In this document: positions 1 through 9,178 of the stretch, piece after piece
How positions within the stretch are numbered: position 1 is the first letter of the stretch
How the letters are laid out: the number at the start of each line of letters is the position of its first letter
NCBI GenBank assembly: GCA_040769125.1
Contig: JAXGLO010000001.1
Location: 434,001-498,000, forward strand
Length of the DNA: 64,000 nt
Direction of reading: 5' to 3'
Source: CAIXSE01 sp040769125
GTDB taxonomy: Bacteria; Actinomycetota; Thermoleophilia; UBA2241
Notes under the pieces: generated by a model
What the model was told of the DNA's origin: nothing
The model's database searches: none
Seen by the model: only the letters and a program-made list of their open reading frames with translations
Program-made: the position numbers and the translations under genes

Positions 1-816
1 CGCTTCGGCCTCGTCGACCATATCGATGATCGGGCCGTCGAATTTCTGATTGTCGATGAACCGCTCACCACGTGGGCCCTTATGTTGCTCGTCTGTGCTC
101 GCGTACTGCATGAACGTGATGACGAGCTGAGGCTCGAATTGCTGTGGATGTCTGCCGAACACGAGAAGCCCGCTGAGAGTCGGGCGTGGGATGCCTTCCA
201 CGGTGGCGACGATGCCCAGAGCCGCGATCGTCTCGTCGAGGGTTGCGCGTAAACACCGGGCTTGAGGGCGTTCGCTGCGAAGTTTCGCAACGAAGGCCTC
301 GATTCGGTCGGCATCGAGATCATCGATGCTCGCCGACGGGATGATCTCCTCGTCGTGAAGCGGCTGGGAGCGGGAACTAAGGTAGCCGAAGACCTGATAG
401 GGAGGCATCTGTTGCGTCGAGTTGCCGACCCGGGTCCACGAATGAGTTTCGTCCTTGCTCTTCAGGTGCACGGGACGTTGCGACGGTGGCAGGGCGTCGA
501 TCTCTGCGACAACGATCTCCTTGCCGTCGACAGCGTGGACTGAGGTCTTGACCATGGGCTGCGGGCTGAGCTGGGCTGCGCTGCTCGCAATGTCGGTCTG
601 TAACTGTTGCACATTGCCGACGCCCACAATCGCGAAGTCTGCGCCCTCGTCCAGGCCGAGGAGCAACACTCCGCCCGCGTTGTTTGCGAAGCCCGAGATG
701 TCTTCGTAGAGGCGAGAAGGCGTGCCGCCTCGGGCGGTCTTCACCTCAAGAGTGTCGAACTCACAATTGTGCGCCTGCAGGTCGGCGATCAATGCCAGCA
801 GCTGCGCGCGATTCAC
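1..816 (-). CDS. AlbA_2/Schlafen-type putative DNA-binding protein (partial, 3' end outside window)
   Basis: The reading frame stays open from GTG at 816 to the left edge (272 codons). The N-terminus (about residues 15-100) has the AlbA_2/divergent AAA-4 pattern: a TLEVKTA strand (E24, K26), then FANNAGGVLLLGL around 43-54, the usual F-A-N-x-x-G-G-x-x-x-x-G signature. A more C-terminal stretch (RPTLSGLLVFGRHPQQF) fits the conserved core of these ATP-dependent DNA-binding or transcription-factor-like proteins. The GTG overlaps the TGA of the restriction-modification gene by 4 bp, so the two are translationally coupled. AlbA_2 proteins often sit beside defence genes, so a regulatory or accessory role for the R-M system is inferred. 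The C-terminus cannot be seen. Confidence 0.7.
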   Translation of the reverse strand, partial: MNRAQLLALIADLQAHNCEFDTLEVKTARGGTPSRLYEDISGFANNAGGVLLLGLDEGADFAIVGVGNVQQLQTDIASSAAQLSPQPMVKTSVHAVDGKEIVVAEIDALPPSQRPVHLKSKDETHSWTRVGNSTQQMPPYQVFGYLSSRSQPLHDEEIIPSASIDDLDADRIEAFVAKLRSERPQARCLRATLDETIAALGIVATVEGIPRPTLSGLLVFGRHPQQFEPQLVITFMQYASTDEQHKGPRGERFIDNQKFDGPIIDMVDEAEA

Positions 817-3800
817 TGGGAGCCACCCGGCCAGTCGTACGTATCCGCCTTCACCCGCTCGTAGTTGGCGTCGAGCGCCGGTTCGAGCAGCAGGATGGCG
901 GCGATGCGGCGCGCCATCTCGGCGACGTAGCGCGCCTCCTCGGGCTTGAGGTCGCGGCCCAGCAGAGGGCGCTCGCGGTAGGAGAGCCACTTCTTCATCA
1001 CCTGGTAGCCGCCGATCGTGTACCGCCACACGCGGGCGGGGACGCAGCGCCAGTAGGCGCGGTCGCTCAGGAAGACGTCGTAGCAGGATCCGCCGAGGCA
1101 GGTCATGAGCTGATCGTAGGTGAGGCCGAGGTCGGCGAGGCCTTCGCGGAAGGCGGCCAGCTCGGCCTCGGTGTAGGGGCGTTCCACGAGGCGGCCGCGC
1201 CCCGGCATGGTTACGCCGCCCTTGCCGGCGTGACCCCAGCCGGCGGTGACGGCGAGGTCACCGGCGGCCGGGTCGAGCTGCCCGCCGGAGACGGCGGTGA
1301 GCACGCCGATGGGGCGCAGCTCGTAGCGGATCGAGCCGGTGCTGACTGCGTCGACCGGCTCCTCCACATCGAGCAGTGCTGCGACCCTGCGGCCGAGCTC
1401 GGCCGAGGCCAGCAAGGCATCGCGCGTGGCGGGGAGGGGGATGCGGGGCCAGTTCAGGCGAATGCCGTCAGCGTTCTCGATCAGGTATTGCGGCGCGTAG
1501 CCAATGGCCAGCGTGTGCATCCAGAGTGCATGCGAGCGCTCTTCGCCGATCTCGTCGGCGAGCTGAAGGATGGCAAGGTAGCGTTGGGCTGGCGTGGACA
1601 CGTTGGTCGGTGTCTGCGTGGCTTCATCGGTCATGAGCGAACCCTGGTCGGGATGCACATTCGAAGTTGCTGAGCTCGAATCGTGAAGGAGTAGCGGGAA
1701 GCCCGTGGCGTCCGGCGCGAGCAGATGATCGTCCGACAGGCACTGGGAGAAGTACATGGGAGAACCCTCGGGAGACCTGCTGCATGCTGCCCTGCTGAGG
1801 AGGAACATGTTGCCTCCGCGCGCCTGCGCCCACAGGGTCGGCCTGGGCTCGTTCCAAAGTGGCCGGACAGGGCTGTAGTAGCACCACCGGTTGTCAAACG
1901 GGAATAGCGAGTACCGGCATAGACGTACGCTGTCGAAGCGATCCTCCGCTAGGATCTTCTCGCGCGTCTTACGGGCGTCGAAGCGGGCGGCGTCTCGCGT
2001 GAGTCCAGGCAACATCTTCTTAAGTTCGTTCCACTCGACGGCTGGATCGAAGTAGGCGGTTATCCGTGCTGCAAGAGCGTCACGGTCGACGTCGATAAGC
2101 GCACCACCACGCTTCTCCATGAGGCCATTGCTCGAACCTCCGGCTGACAACTCGGGCAGTGATGGCCATGACAGATAGGCGCTCGACTGCCTTGTCGGCC
2201 GAAAGGCAAACCGATCTGCGGGTGCAGGCGTGATCTCCGCATACGGCGTGGATTGATTGTCATCCCCAATGCTTGCCGCGAGCTCGGTGCGCTTAGCCAC
2301 GCCCCAGAACTCGCGGAAGCCAACGCGAGGTGGCGTAGCACGCTGCTTGCGGCGAACCAACAGGCTGATGGTGGTCCCGACGCGAATGCCTTCACGATTA
2401 CGCTCCGTCGAGAAGATGCTTGGATCCGGCTCGCCTGCCGGCGTGAGCTTCCCTGTCTCCCGGCTGTCGCCGTTCAGGTTGTCAAACCAGAGGGCGTCGA
2501 ACTGCTCAAGAAGGTGCTTTCGCATGAGGACGAAAGACGCTGACGCCAGGAACGAGAAGTTGGAGATAAGACACACCACACCGCTGCCTGTTCCCTCGAC
2601 GATGCGGCGCTCCGCAAGCCGAATGAACCGGATGTAGAGATCGTCGAGGTTGAACTTCCTGATGCCCCAATCGGCAGTCAGCCCTCGCTTGTAGGCGTCA
2701 ACCAGTCCACCTTCCTCCTCCGGACTGACCCCGGCGAACCCGTTGTACGGCGGGTTCCCCAGGATCACGAGGATCGGTGCGTGCTGCTTCACGGCCTGGG
2801 CTCTATCGCGCTCCTCCTCGTACTCGGGCCAGAGCAGGTGCTGCTTGGGCTCCTTGGGCGGCTCCCAGCCAGTGAGGGCGTTGGTGAGGTAGACGCCGGC
2901 ACGCTCATCGGAGTCGTCGGCGAAGGGCGCGCCGAGGCGATGCAGCAGTATGCCGATCTGCAGGTGGCTGATGACGAACGGCGCCGGCAGGATCTCGAAG
3001 CCGTACACGCGGGAGATCGCGGCCTGCTTGATCTCGTGGGCCGCGAGGGCGTCGTCGCCCTTCTCGGCCAGGGTGGCGGCGATCCTGTTGAGCACCTCGA
3101 CGAGGTAGGCGCCGGTGCCGCAGCAGGGGTCGAGCACCACTACGCGCGGGTCGGCGAGGCCGTCGGCGATACCGAGCTCCTCACGCAGCACCGTGTGCAC
3201 GCGCGCCACCATGTACTGCACGATCTCGGGTGGGGTGTACCAGACCCCGAGCTCTTTGCGCAGCCTGGGGTCGAACGCCTCAAGGAACGGCTCGTAGAAG
3301 TACTGCACGGCGTGGCTTTGCTCGAAGGCGCTGAAGAAGGAGGCGCGGTCGACGCGGTTGAGGGCTTCGCCGGCCCAGTCGAGCACTTCGTCGATGTGCA
3401 GCACGCCGAGCGGCCCCGGCTGCGAGAAGTCGTGGAAGAGCTTCTGCAGGATGGGAATGTGCAGGTAGCCGGCGGCCTCGCGCCAGCGGAAGCGCGCCTC
3501 GGCGTCGGTGTGCGCGTGGTGCTCGGCCCAGAAGACCCAGGCGGCGAAGAGGCCGTAGAAGAGCGTCTGCACCAGCGTGGAGCGGAAGAAGTGCTCGCCC
3601 TTCTCGCCCGAGAAGCTCATGCCGAGGGCCTCCTCGAGGGCGGTGCGCGTGCTCTTCCAGTTGGGCAGGTCGTGCTCCTCCGCGCGGGCGAGGGCCTCGC
3701 GGGCGTAGTTGGCGAGGAACCAGGCGAGCTCCTTGGGCGCGGCGATCTGCGCCTGGCGCAGCAGCACGCGCCGCAGGAAGTCGGTGAGGCGCTCGCCGGC

Positions 3801-4289
3801 CGCCACGGCCTTGCGGCTGCCCGGGTGCGCGGCGAGCACCCAGAATTCCCGCTCGGTGGCGGCGAGGCTGAAGCTCTCGAGGCTTGTCGCCCGCCCGTCG
3901 GCGTCGTAGCCGACGAGCACGAACTCTCGGTAGGTGGTCACGAGCACCTGGCGGTACTGCTCGAGGTAGCGCTGGACCTGCTCTCCCGCGGCTACCGCCC
4001 TGGCGTCGTCGGTGACCGGCTTGACCTCGAGGGCGCCGCGGGCGGGGAGCTGGCCGGCGAGCGGCTCGGCCTCGCCTTTGGGAAACTGGTTGGCCGTGAA
4101 CAGCCCGCCATCGGGGATGCCGGCGCCGGTGTTGGCGAGGTTGATGAGGCAGCGCACCTTGGGCTTGAGCTTGCCGCCGACCTCGCTGAGCAGTGTGGCA
4201 AGCGCGCCGTAGCCGGAGGTCTCAGGGACACCCGCTCCCGACCCCCGGATGTCGCGCAGCTCGGCGAGGTAAGCCTCTACGGGATTCAT
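813..4289 (-). CDS. Single-chain type ISP/IIG-like restriction-modification enzyme (nuclease + N6-adenine methyltransferase + specificity domain)
   Basis: A 1158-residue protein likely to methylate adenine in a DNA target and to cut unmodified DNA. Residues 55-90 carry a PD-(D/E)xK-like nuclease motif (D60 in GIPDGG, then E88 and K90 in ALEVKP). Residues 349-358 (GVWYTPPEIV) match MTase motif X, 388-394 (DPCCGTG) SAM motif I, and 513-516 NPPY the catalytic motif IV of N6-adenine MTases. The C-terminal ~400 residues resemble the LlaBIII-type ISP specificity domain. Full type ISP enzymes are about 1500 residues with a helicase between nuclease and MTase; no helicase motifs are visible here, so the architecture is closer to type IIG. 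The ATG at 4289 lies 8 nt below a TAGAAT promoter hexamer. The stop overlaps the downstream AlbA_2 gene by 4 bp. Confidence 0.85.
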   Translation of the reverse strand: MNPVEAYLAELRDIRGSGAGVPETSGYGALATLLSEVGGKLKPKVRCLINLANTGAGIPDGGLFTANQFPKGEAEPLAGQLPARGALEVKPVTDDARAVAAGEQVQRYLEQYRQVLVTTYREFVLVGYDADGRATSLESFSLAATEREFWVLAAHPGSRKAVAAGERLTDFLRRVLLRQAQIAAPKELAWFLANYAREALARAEEHDLPNWKSTRTALEEALGMSFSGEKGEHFFRSTLVQTLFYGLFAAWVFWAEHHAHTDAEARFRWREAAGYLHIPILQKLFHDFSQPGPLGVLHIDEVLDWAGEALNRVDRASFFSAFEQSHAVQYFYEPFLEAFDPRLRKELGVWYTPPEIVQYMVARVHTVLREELGIADGLADPRVVVLDPCCGTGAYLVEVLNRIAATLAEKGDDALAAHEIKQAAISRVYGFEILPAPFVISHLQIGILLHRLGAPFADDSDERAGVYLTNALTGWEPPKEPKQHLLWPEYEEERDRAQAVKQHAPILVILGNPPYNGFAGVSPEEEGGLVDAYKRGLTADWGIRKFNLDDLYIRFIRLAERRIVEGTGSGVVCLISNFSFLASASFVLMRKHLLEQFDALWFDNLNGDSRETGKLTPAGEPDPSIFSTERNREGIRVGTTISLLVRRKQRATPPRVGFREFWGVAKRTELAASIGDDNQSTPYAEITPAPADRFAFRPTRQSSAYLSWPSLPELSAGGSSNGLMEKRGGALIDVDRDALAARITAYFDPAVEWNELKKMLPGLTRDAARFDARKTREKILAEDRFDSVRLCRYSLFPFDNRWCYYSPVRPLWNEPRPTLWAQARGGNMFLLSRAACSRSPEGSPMYFSQCLSDDHLLAPDATGFPLLLHDSSSATSNVHPDQGSLMTDEATQTPTNVSTPAQRYLAILQLADEIGEERSHALWMHTLAIGYAPQYLIENADGIRLNWPRIPLPATRDALLASAELGRRVAALLDVEEPVDAVSTGSIRYELRPIGVLTAVSGGQLDPAAGDLAVTAGWGHAGKGGVTMPGRGRLVERPYTEAELAAFREGLADLGLTYDQLMTCLGGSCYDVFLSDRAYWRCVPARVWRYTIGGYQVMKKWLSYRERPLLGRDLKPEEARYVAEMARRIAAILLLEPALDANYERVKADTYDWPGGSQ

Positions 4290-4297
4290 GCCGCCTT

Positions 4298-4303
4298 ATT
4301 CTA
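4298..4303 (-). promoter_or_regulatory. -10 hexamer of the R-M gene, probably leaderless
   Basis: TAGAAT on the minus strand ends 8 nt before the ATG at 4289. A transcript started 6-8 nt below it would begin at or next to the start codon. No Shine-Dalgarno sequence is visible, which agrees with leaderless translation. Confidence 0.5.
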
Positions 4304-4362
4304 GCCGTGGGTACGGACGCCTGTCCGCGTGCCGGGCGAACCCGTGCGCTATCACGTTGACG

Positions 4363-4500
4363 CTCCACCCCGGGGTGGAGGTGGCGAAGCGCCCCTCGGA
4401 TCGTCTGCTCGCGGCACGACGCTCCTCGCCCGTTGACGTTCCGCCCCAGGGTGGAGAGGCCTCCACCCGAGCACGTGCGGCTCTCCACCTCACGGTGGAG
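4363..4500. repeat. Three related 18-bp palindromes (CTCCACC-N4-GGTGGAG type)
   Basis: A perfect 18-bp palindrome (CTCCACCCCGGGGTGGAG) lies at 4363-4380. An imperfect relative lies at 4439-4456 (TTCCGCCCCAGGGTGGAG) and a third at 4483-4500 (CTCCACCTCACGGTGGAG). The first two are each preceded directly by CGTTGACG, so a -35-like TTGAC abuts the palindrome, an arrangement typical of MerR-family operators. No gene starts to the right on the plus strand. They could be operators of a lost gene, of a small RNA, or a repeat family. Confidence 0.6.
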
Positions 4501-4596
4501 GGCGGGCAGCCTCTGGCCGAGAACCCGGCGAACCGCGTCGTCTGCGTACGGCCCGCGCGGACGGCTGCGAGGTCGGCTCAGGACGGCACATACAGC

Positions 4597-4635
4597 GGCG
4601 CCGGCCCGGCGGTACTGAGCCTCCGGGCCGGCGCC
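4597..4635 (-). terminator. Strong hairpin terminator downstream of formate dehydrogenase
   Basis: GGCGCCGGCCCGG (4597-4609) pairs perfectly with CCGGGCCGGCGCC (4623-4635) around a 13-nt loop, 22 nt past the fdhF stop. There is no clear U tract, as is common in GC-rich actinobacteria. Confidence 0.65.
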
Positions 4636-4657
4636 GATGGTGCAGTGGCCGTCTTCG

Positions 4658-7600
4658 CTACGCCGAGGCGGCCTGGTCGATCTTCTCCATCTTGACGGCG
4701 CACACCTTGAACTCGGCCGTCATGGTGACGGGGTCGCCGGCTGCGTTGGTGAGCTCGTTCACCGGCGATTCCTTGTAGTGGAAGGTCATGAAGATGGTGC
4801 CGGGCATGACCTTGTCGGTGATGACGATGCGGGTCGTGATGGAGCCGCGCCGTGAACTCACGCGGATCGTCTCGCCGTCCTCGAAGCCGTAGCGTTCGGC
4901 GTCCACCGGGTTGACCTCCGCCAGCTCGTGCGGGCGCAGCATGTTGAGGCTCGCCGAGATGCGCGTGGAGATGTTGTAGTGGAAGAGCATCCGCCCGGTG
5001 CTGAGCAGGATCGGGTACTCCTCGTTGACGAGCTCCGCCGCCGGCTCGAAGGGGATGCCCTGCAGCAGGCCCTTGCCTCGTGTGAACCTGCCCTCATGCA
5101 GGTACTTCGTGCCGGGGTGATCCTCGCTGGGGCACGGCCACTGCAGGCCGCCCTCCTTCTCGAGGCGCTCGTAGGAGATGCCGGCGAAGGCGGGGACGAC
5201 CCGGCGGACCTCCTCGAAGACTTCCTCCGGCGACGTGAACGGCATGTGGTGGCCGAGCCGCTCGCCGAGGTCGATGATGATCTCCCAGTCGGGGCGGCAG
5301 TCGCCCGGCGGTTCAACCGCCTTGCGCACGCGCTGCACGCGGCGCTCGGTGTTGGTGAAGGTGCCTTCCTTCTCGGCGTAGAGCGCCGCCGGCAGGAAGA
5401 CGTCCGCGTACTTGGACGTCTCGGTCATGAAGATGTTCTGGCTGACGAGGAAGTCGAGGTTTGCGAACGCCTTGCGGACGTGGTTGGCGTCGGCGTCGGT
5501 CAGCACCGGATCCTCGCCCATGATAAACATGGCCTTGAGGTGGCCGTGGACCGCCATGTCGAACATCTCCGGGATGCGCAGGCCCATCTTCTCGGGCATG
5601 GGCACGCCGTAGGCCTCCTCGAACCTCGCCCGGGCTTCTGGATCGTTGACGCTCGGGTAGCCGGGGAACGAGTTGGGCAGGGCGCCCATGTCGCAGGAGC
5701 CCTGGACGTTGTTCTGGCCGCGCATCGGGTTGACGCCGGCGAACTCCTTGCCGATGTGCCCGGTGATCATCGCCAGGTTGGCGAGGTTCATGACGTTGGC
5801 GGTGCCGGTGGTGTGCTCGGTGATGCCGAGCGTGTAGAAGATGCCGGCGCGGGGCGTTGTGGCGTAGAGCTCCGCGGCCTGCACGATGAGCCCCTCGGGT
5901 ACGCCGGTGATCCTGGTGGCGCGCTCCGGCGGGTACTCCTTGACGGTCTCCCAGAGATCGTCCCAGCCCTCGCAACGCTCGTCGACGTACGCCTTGTCGT
6001 GCCAGCCATTCGTGATGATCGTGTACATCATGGCGTTGATCAAAGCGTTGTCGCTGCCCGGGTTGAGCCGCAACCAGAGGTGCGCGCGCTCGGCCAGCTC
6101 GGTGCGCCGCGGGTCGACGACGATGAGCTTGGCGCCGCGCGCGGCCGCCTGCTTCATCTTGTTGCCGATGATCGGGTGCGCTTCAGTGGCATTGGACCCG
6201 ATGACGAACAGGACGTCGTTATGCTGGACCTCGTTGATCGAGTTCGTCATCGCGCCTGAACCCAACGTGGCGGCCAGACCGGCCACCGTAGGAGCGTGTC
6301 AGGTACGTGCGCAGTGGTCTATCGAGTTTGTATTGAGGCCCGCCCTCGTGAGCCGCTGCAGGAGGTAGTTCTCCTCGTTGGTGCAGCGGGCCGAGCTGAG
6401 CACCCCGATGGAGTCGGGGCCGCTCTCGGCCTTGATCGCCAGCAGCCGCTCGGCGACGAGGTCGAGGGCCTCGTCCCAGGTCGCCGTGTGCCACTCACCG
6501 TTGCGCTTGATGAGCGGCGTGGTGATGCGCTCCGGGCTCTCGATGAGGTCGGTGTGGAAGCGACCCTTGACGCACAGTGAGCCCTGGTTCACCGGGGCGT
6601 CGTAGGCGGCGGTGACGCCGACCACCTTGCCGTCGGCGACGTTGAGGTCGAAGTTGCAGCCTACGCCGCAGAACGGGCAGGTAGTGCGGACCTTCTTGCG
6701 ATCCCACGGCCTGACCCGTGTGAGCTGGCGGTTGGTGAGGGCGCCGGTGGGGCAGATGTCGACGCACTGGCCGCAGAAGCGGCAGAACGAGGTGTCGAGC
6801 GGCTTGTCGAACGAGGCCGCGACTTTGGTCTCGAAGCCGTGCTGCGAGAAGCTGATGGCCTCGGTGACCTGCACGTCGCGGCAGACGCTCACACACCTTC
6901 CGCACAGGATGCAGCGCTTGGGGTCGTAGGCGATCAGCGGCTGCTCCCCGTAGGCGTCGTAGTCGCGGGCCTCGCAGCCCTGGAAGCGGTTCTCGAAGAC
7001 CTCGTACTCGATGCCGAGCTTCTGCAGCTCGCACTCGCCGTGGGCCTCGCAGGAGCACTGCAGGCAGAGCTGCGCGCCGCGTACGGCCTCGTCGGCGGTG
7101 AGACCCTTCTCGATCTGCTTGAAGTTGGTCTTGCGTTCGTCGGGCGTGAGCCTGGGCATGTGCGGCGCCGGGCTCGTCTCGGTGACGCCGGTGTTGATGT
7201 CGATGAACGCCGGCGGGATCTCGGCGAGGCGACGGATGCGCTTCTCGATGTCGCCCTTGGCGTGCAGCGCCTCGAGGAAGGGCGTTTGATTCAGGTTGTG
7301 CAGGCGCTCGGAGATCGCCTGCATGTCGTCGCCGCGCAAGAAGGCGTCGATGCTCCAGGCGGCCTTCTTGCCCTGGGCGATCGCCTGGACGACGGTCTGC
7401 GCGCCGAGCACGACGTCGCCGCCGGCGAAGACCTTGGGGTCGGCGGTCTGCAGCGTCCAGTCGTCGACCTCGATCGTGCGCCAGCGAGTATGCTTGATGC
7501 CCTCGGCCTCGCCGGCCCCGTCGAGCTTGGGGTACTGGCCGATGGCGCTGATGACCTGGTCGCACTCGATGACGAACTCCGACCCCTCGACGGGCACGGG

Positions 7601-8971
7601 GCGACGGCGGCCGGAGGCGTCGGGCTCGCCGAGCTCCATGCGCTGCATCTCGATGCCGCAGACCTTGCCGTCCTCGTCGGTGAGGACGCGCAGCGGCGCC
7701 ACCAGCAGCTCCAGCTTGACGCCCTCCTCCTCGGCCTCGTCGACCTCGGTGTAGTGGGCGGGCATCTCCTTGCGCGAGCGCCGGTAGAGGCAGGTGACCT
7801 TCTCGGCTCCGAGGCGCACGGCGGTGCGGCAGGCGTCCATGGCGGTGAAGCCGCCGCCGACGACGGTGACCTTGTTGCCGACGTGGACGGTGCCGTCGCG
7901 CTCGAGGTCGCCGAGGAAATCGATGGCGGTGACGACGCCGTCGGCGTCCTCGCCCTCGCAGCGCATTGCGTTGGCGTTGAAGGCGCCCAGGGCGAGGAAC
8001 ACGGCGTCGTACTCGTCGCGAAGATCGCTGAGCTGGAAGTCGACGCCGAGGCGTACGTCTGTCTGGAGTTCGACGCCCATGCGCCAGAGGATATTGATCT
8101 CCTCCTCGAGGATGTCGCGCGGGAGGCGATAGCTCGGGATGCCGTAGCGCAGCATACCGCCGGGCTTGGCCTGCGCCTCGAAGATCTTGACCGCGTGGCC
8201 CTCGAGTCGGGAGTAGAAGGCGGCGGAGAGGCCGGCGGGGCCGCCGCCGATGATGGCGATGCGCTTGCCGCTCTCAGGCTTGGGCTCGACAGGCAGCAGC
8301 AGCTCGCCGTCCTGCTCGCCGGCGCGCGTCTCGTCGGCCATGAAGCGGTGGAGCTGGCAGATCGAGATGGGGTTGTCGACGAGATCCCGGCGGCAGGAGC
8401 CCTGGCATGGCTGCGGGCAGACGCGGCCCAGAATGCCGGGGAACGGCAGGTCCTCGCGCAGCACGCGCATGCCGGCCTGGTTGTCGCCGGCCGCGATATG
8501 GCCCAGGAAGTCAGGGATCTTGATGTGCGTGGGGCAGGCGTCGCGACAGGGTGGCGTGCAGTACGAGGTGTGGTCGCTGAAGAGCAGCTCGAGGTTGAGC
8601 TGACGAATGGCCCGGAGCTCCTCGCTCTGGGTGGTGACGACCATGCCCTCGGCAACCTGCGTGTCGCAGGCGGTTACCGGGTCCTGGCGGCCGTCGACGC
8701 TGACCACACAGAGGCGGCAAGCGGACGCCGCCTCGAGGGTGTCGTGCTGGCAGAGGGCGGGGATCTCGATGCCGAGCGTGCGCGAGGCTTCGAGGATGGT
8801 GGCGCCGGGGGGTACGGTCACGTGCTTGCCGTCGATGGTCAGTGCGACCATGGGGGCCGTCCCCGGGGCTGCGGACTCGGTCACAGCACCTCCATTCGCT
8901 TGCTCAGATTCCGCTGCGGGCGGCATGCTCACAAGGGTGCTCTCCGAGGGTGTCCCCGACTCGGGGAGCAC
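4658..8971 (-). CDS. fdhF: Selenocysteine-containing formate dehydrogenase alpha subunit fused to ferredoxin and GltD-like flavin modules
   Basis: One gene of 1437 residues read through an in-frame TGA at 6301-6299 as selenocysteine 891. The context CART-U-HAPTVAGL matches the active site of E. coli FdhF (CARV-U-HGPSVAGL), and the frame continues as molybdopterin oxidoreductase to 4658. Domains in order: 2Fe-2S ferredoxin with C74, C85, C88, C102; a GltD-like FAD/NAD(P) oxidoreductase with GGGPAG at 242-247 and a second dinucleotide fold GGGFTA at 372-377; two 4Fe-4S clusters (CILCGRC from 687, CRFCGQC from 730); the Fe4S/bis-MGD domain from CPFCGVGC at 765. It should oxidise formate to CO2, or reduce CO2, passing electrons to the flavin and NAD(P). 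The GTG at 8971 lies 5 nt below a TACACT hexamer; ATG at 8926 is an alternative start. Sec insertion needs SelA, SelB and tRNA-Sec, none of which is in the window. Confidence 0.9.
6262..6301 (-). promoter_or_regulatory. SECIS element for selenocysteine insertion
   Basis: Starting at the TGA (6301-6299), the minus strand folds into a hairpin: GGCC (6284-6281), loop GGTCT (6280-6276), GGCC (6275-6272), with GTGG/CCAC around it. The E. coli fdhF SECIS has a GGUCU apical loop, and the GGU-CUG codons stand at the same distance from the UGA. This is strong evidence for recoding rather than a broken gene. Confidence 0.85.
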
Positions 8972-8982
8972 CGCACAGTGTA
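8953..8982 (-). promoter_or_regulatory. fdhF promoter -10 and adjacent 15-bp palindrome
   Basis: On the minus strand TACACT (8982-8977) is a plausible -10 just above the GTG at 8971. At 8953-8967 lies the palindrome TCCCCGACTCGGGGA, between the GTG at 8971 and the alternative ATG at 8926. If the ATG is the real start the palindrome is in the 5' UTR and may be an operator; otherwise it is coding. Confidence 0.4.
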
Positions 8983-9117
8983 CAACGCGTGCTGGGGCCC
9001 TTCAAAGTGTGCCGGCTCGAGCGTCCAGAGTTATGGTTCGTCGTCGACACACAGGCTCTGCCACTCGGGATTAATACAGTCGAAGGAGCCTGTTTCTTCC
9101 GCGAGCGCGTCGCGGGA

Positions 9118-9126
9118 TGGTAGAGT
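9118..9126 (+). promoter_or_regulatory. Extended -10 promoter of the DUF2207 gene
   Basis: TGG-TAGAGT is an extended -10 (TGn plus TAnnnT) about 50 nt above the TTG start at 9179. No good -35 is seen. Confidence 0.4.
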
Positions 9127-9178
9127 GGGCGCCGCCGAGGCCATTCCGGCGTCCGTGCTGTCTCCATGAGGAGGGCTC

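Noticed and set aside
6287..6310. Split of formate dehydrogenase into two genes or a nonsense mutation at TGA 6299-6301
   Set aside because: The codon stands exactly at the FdhF selenocysteine position, and a SECIS hairpin with a GGUCU loop follows; the frame is uninterrupted on both sides.
684..9169. Long open frames on the plus strand opposite the R-M and formate dehydrogenase genes
   Set aside because: They are antisense shadows of GC-rich genes, with Ala/Gly/Val-rich composition and no motifs, while the minus strand carries full catalytic motifs.
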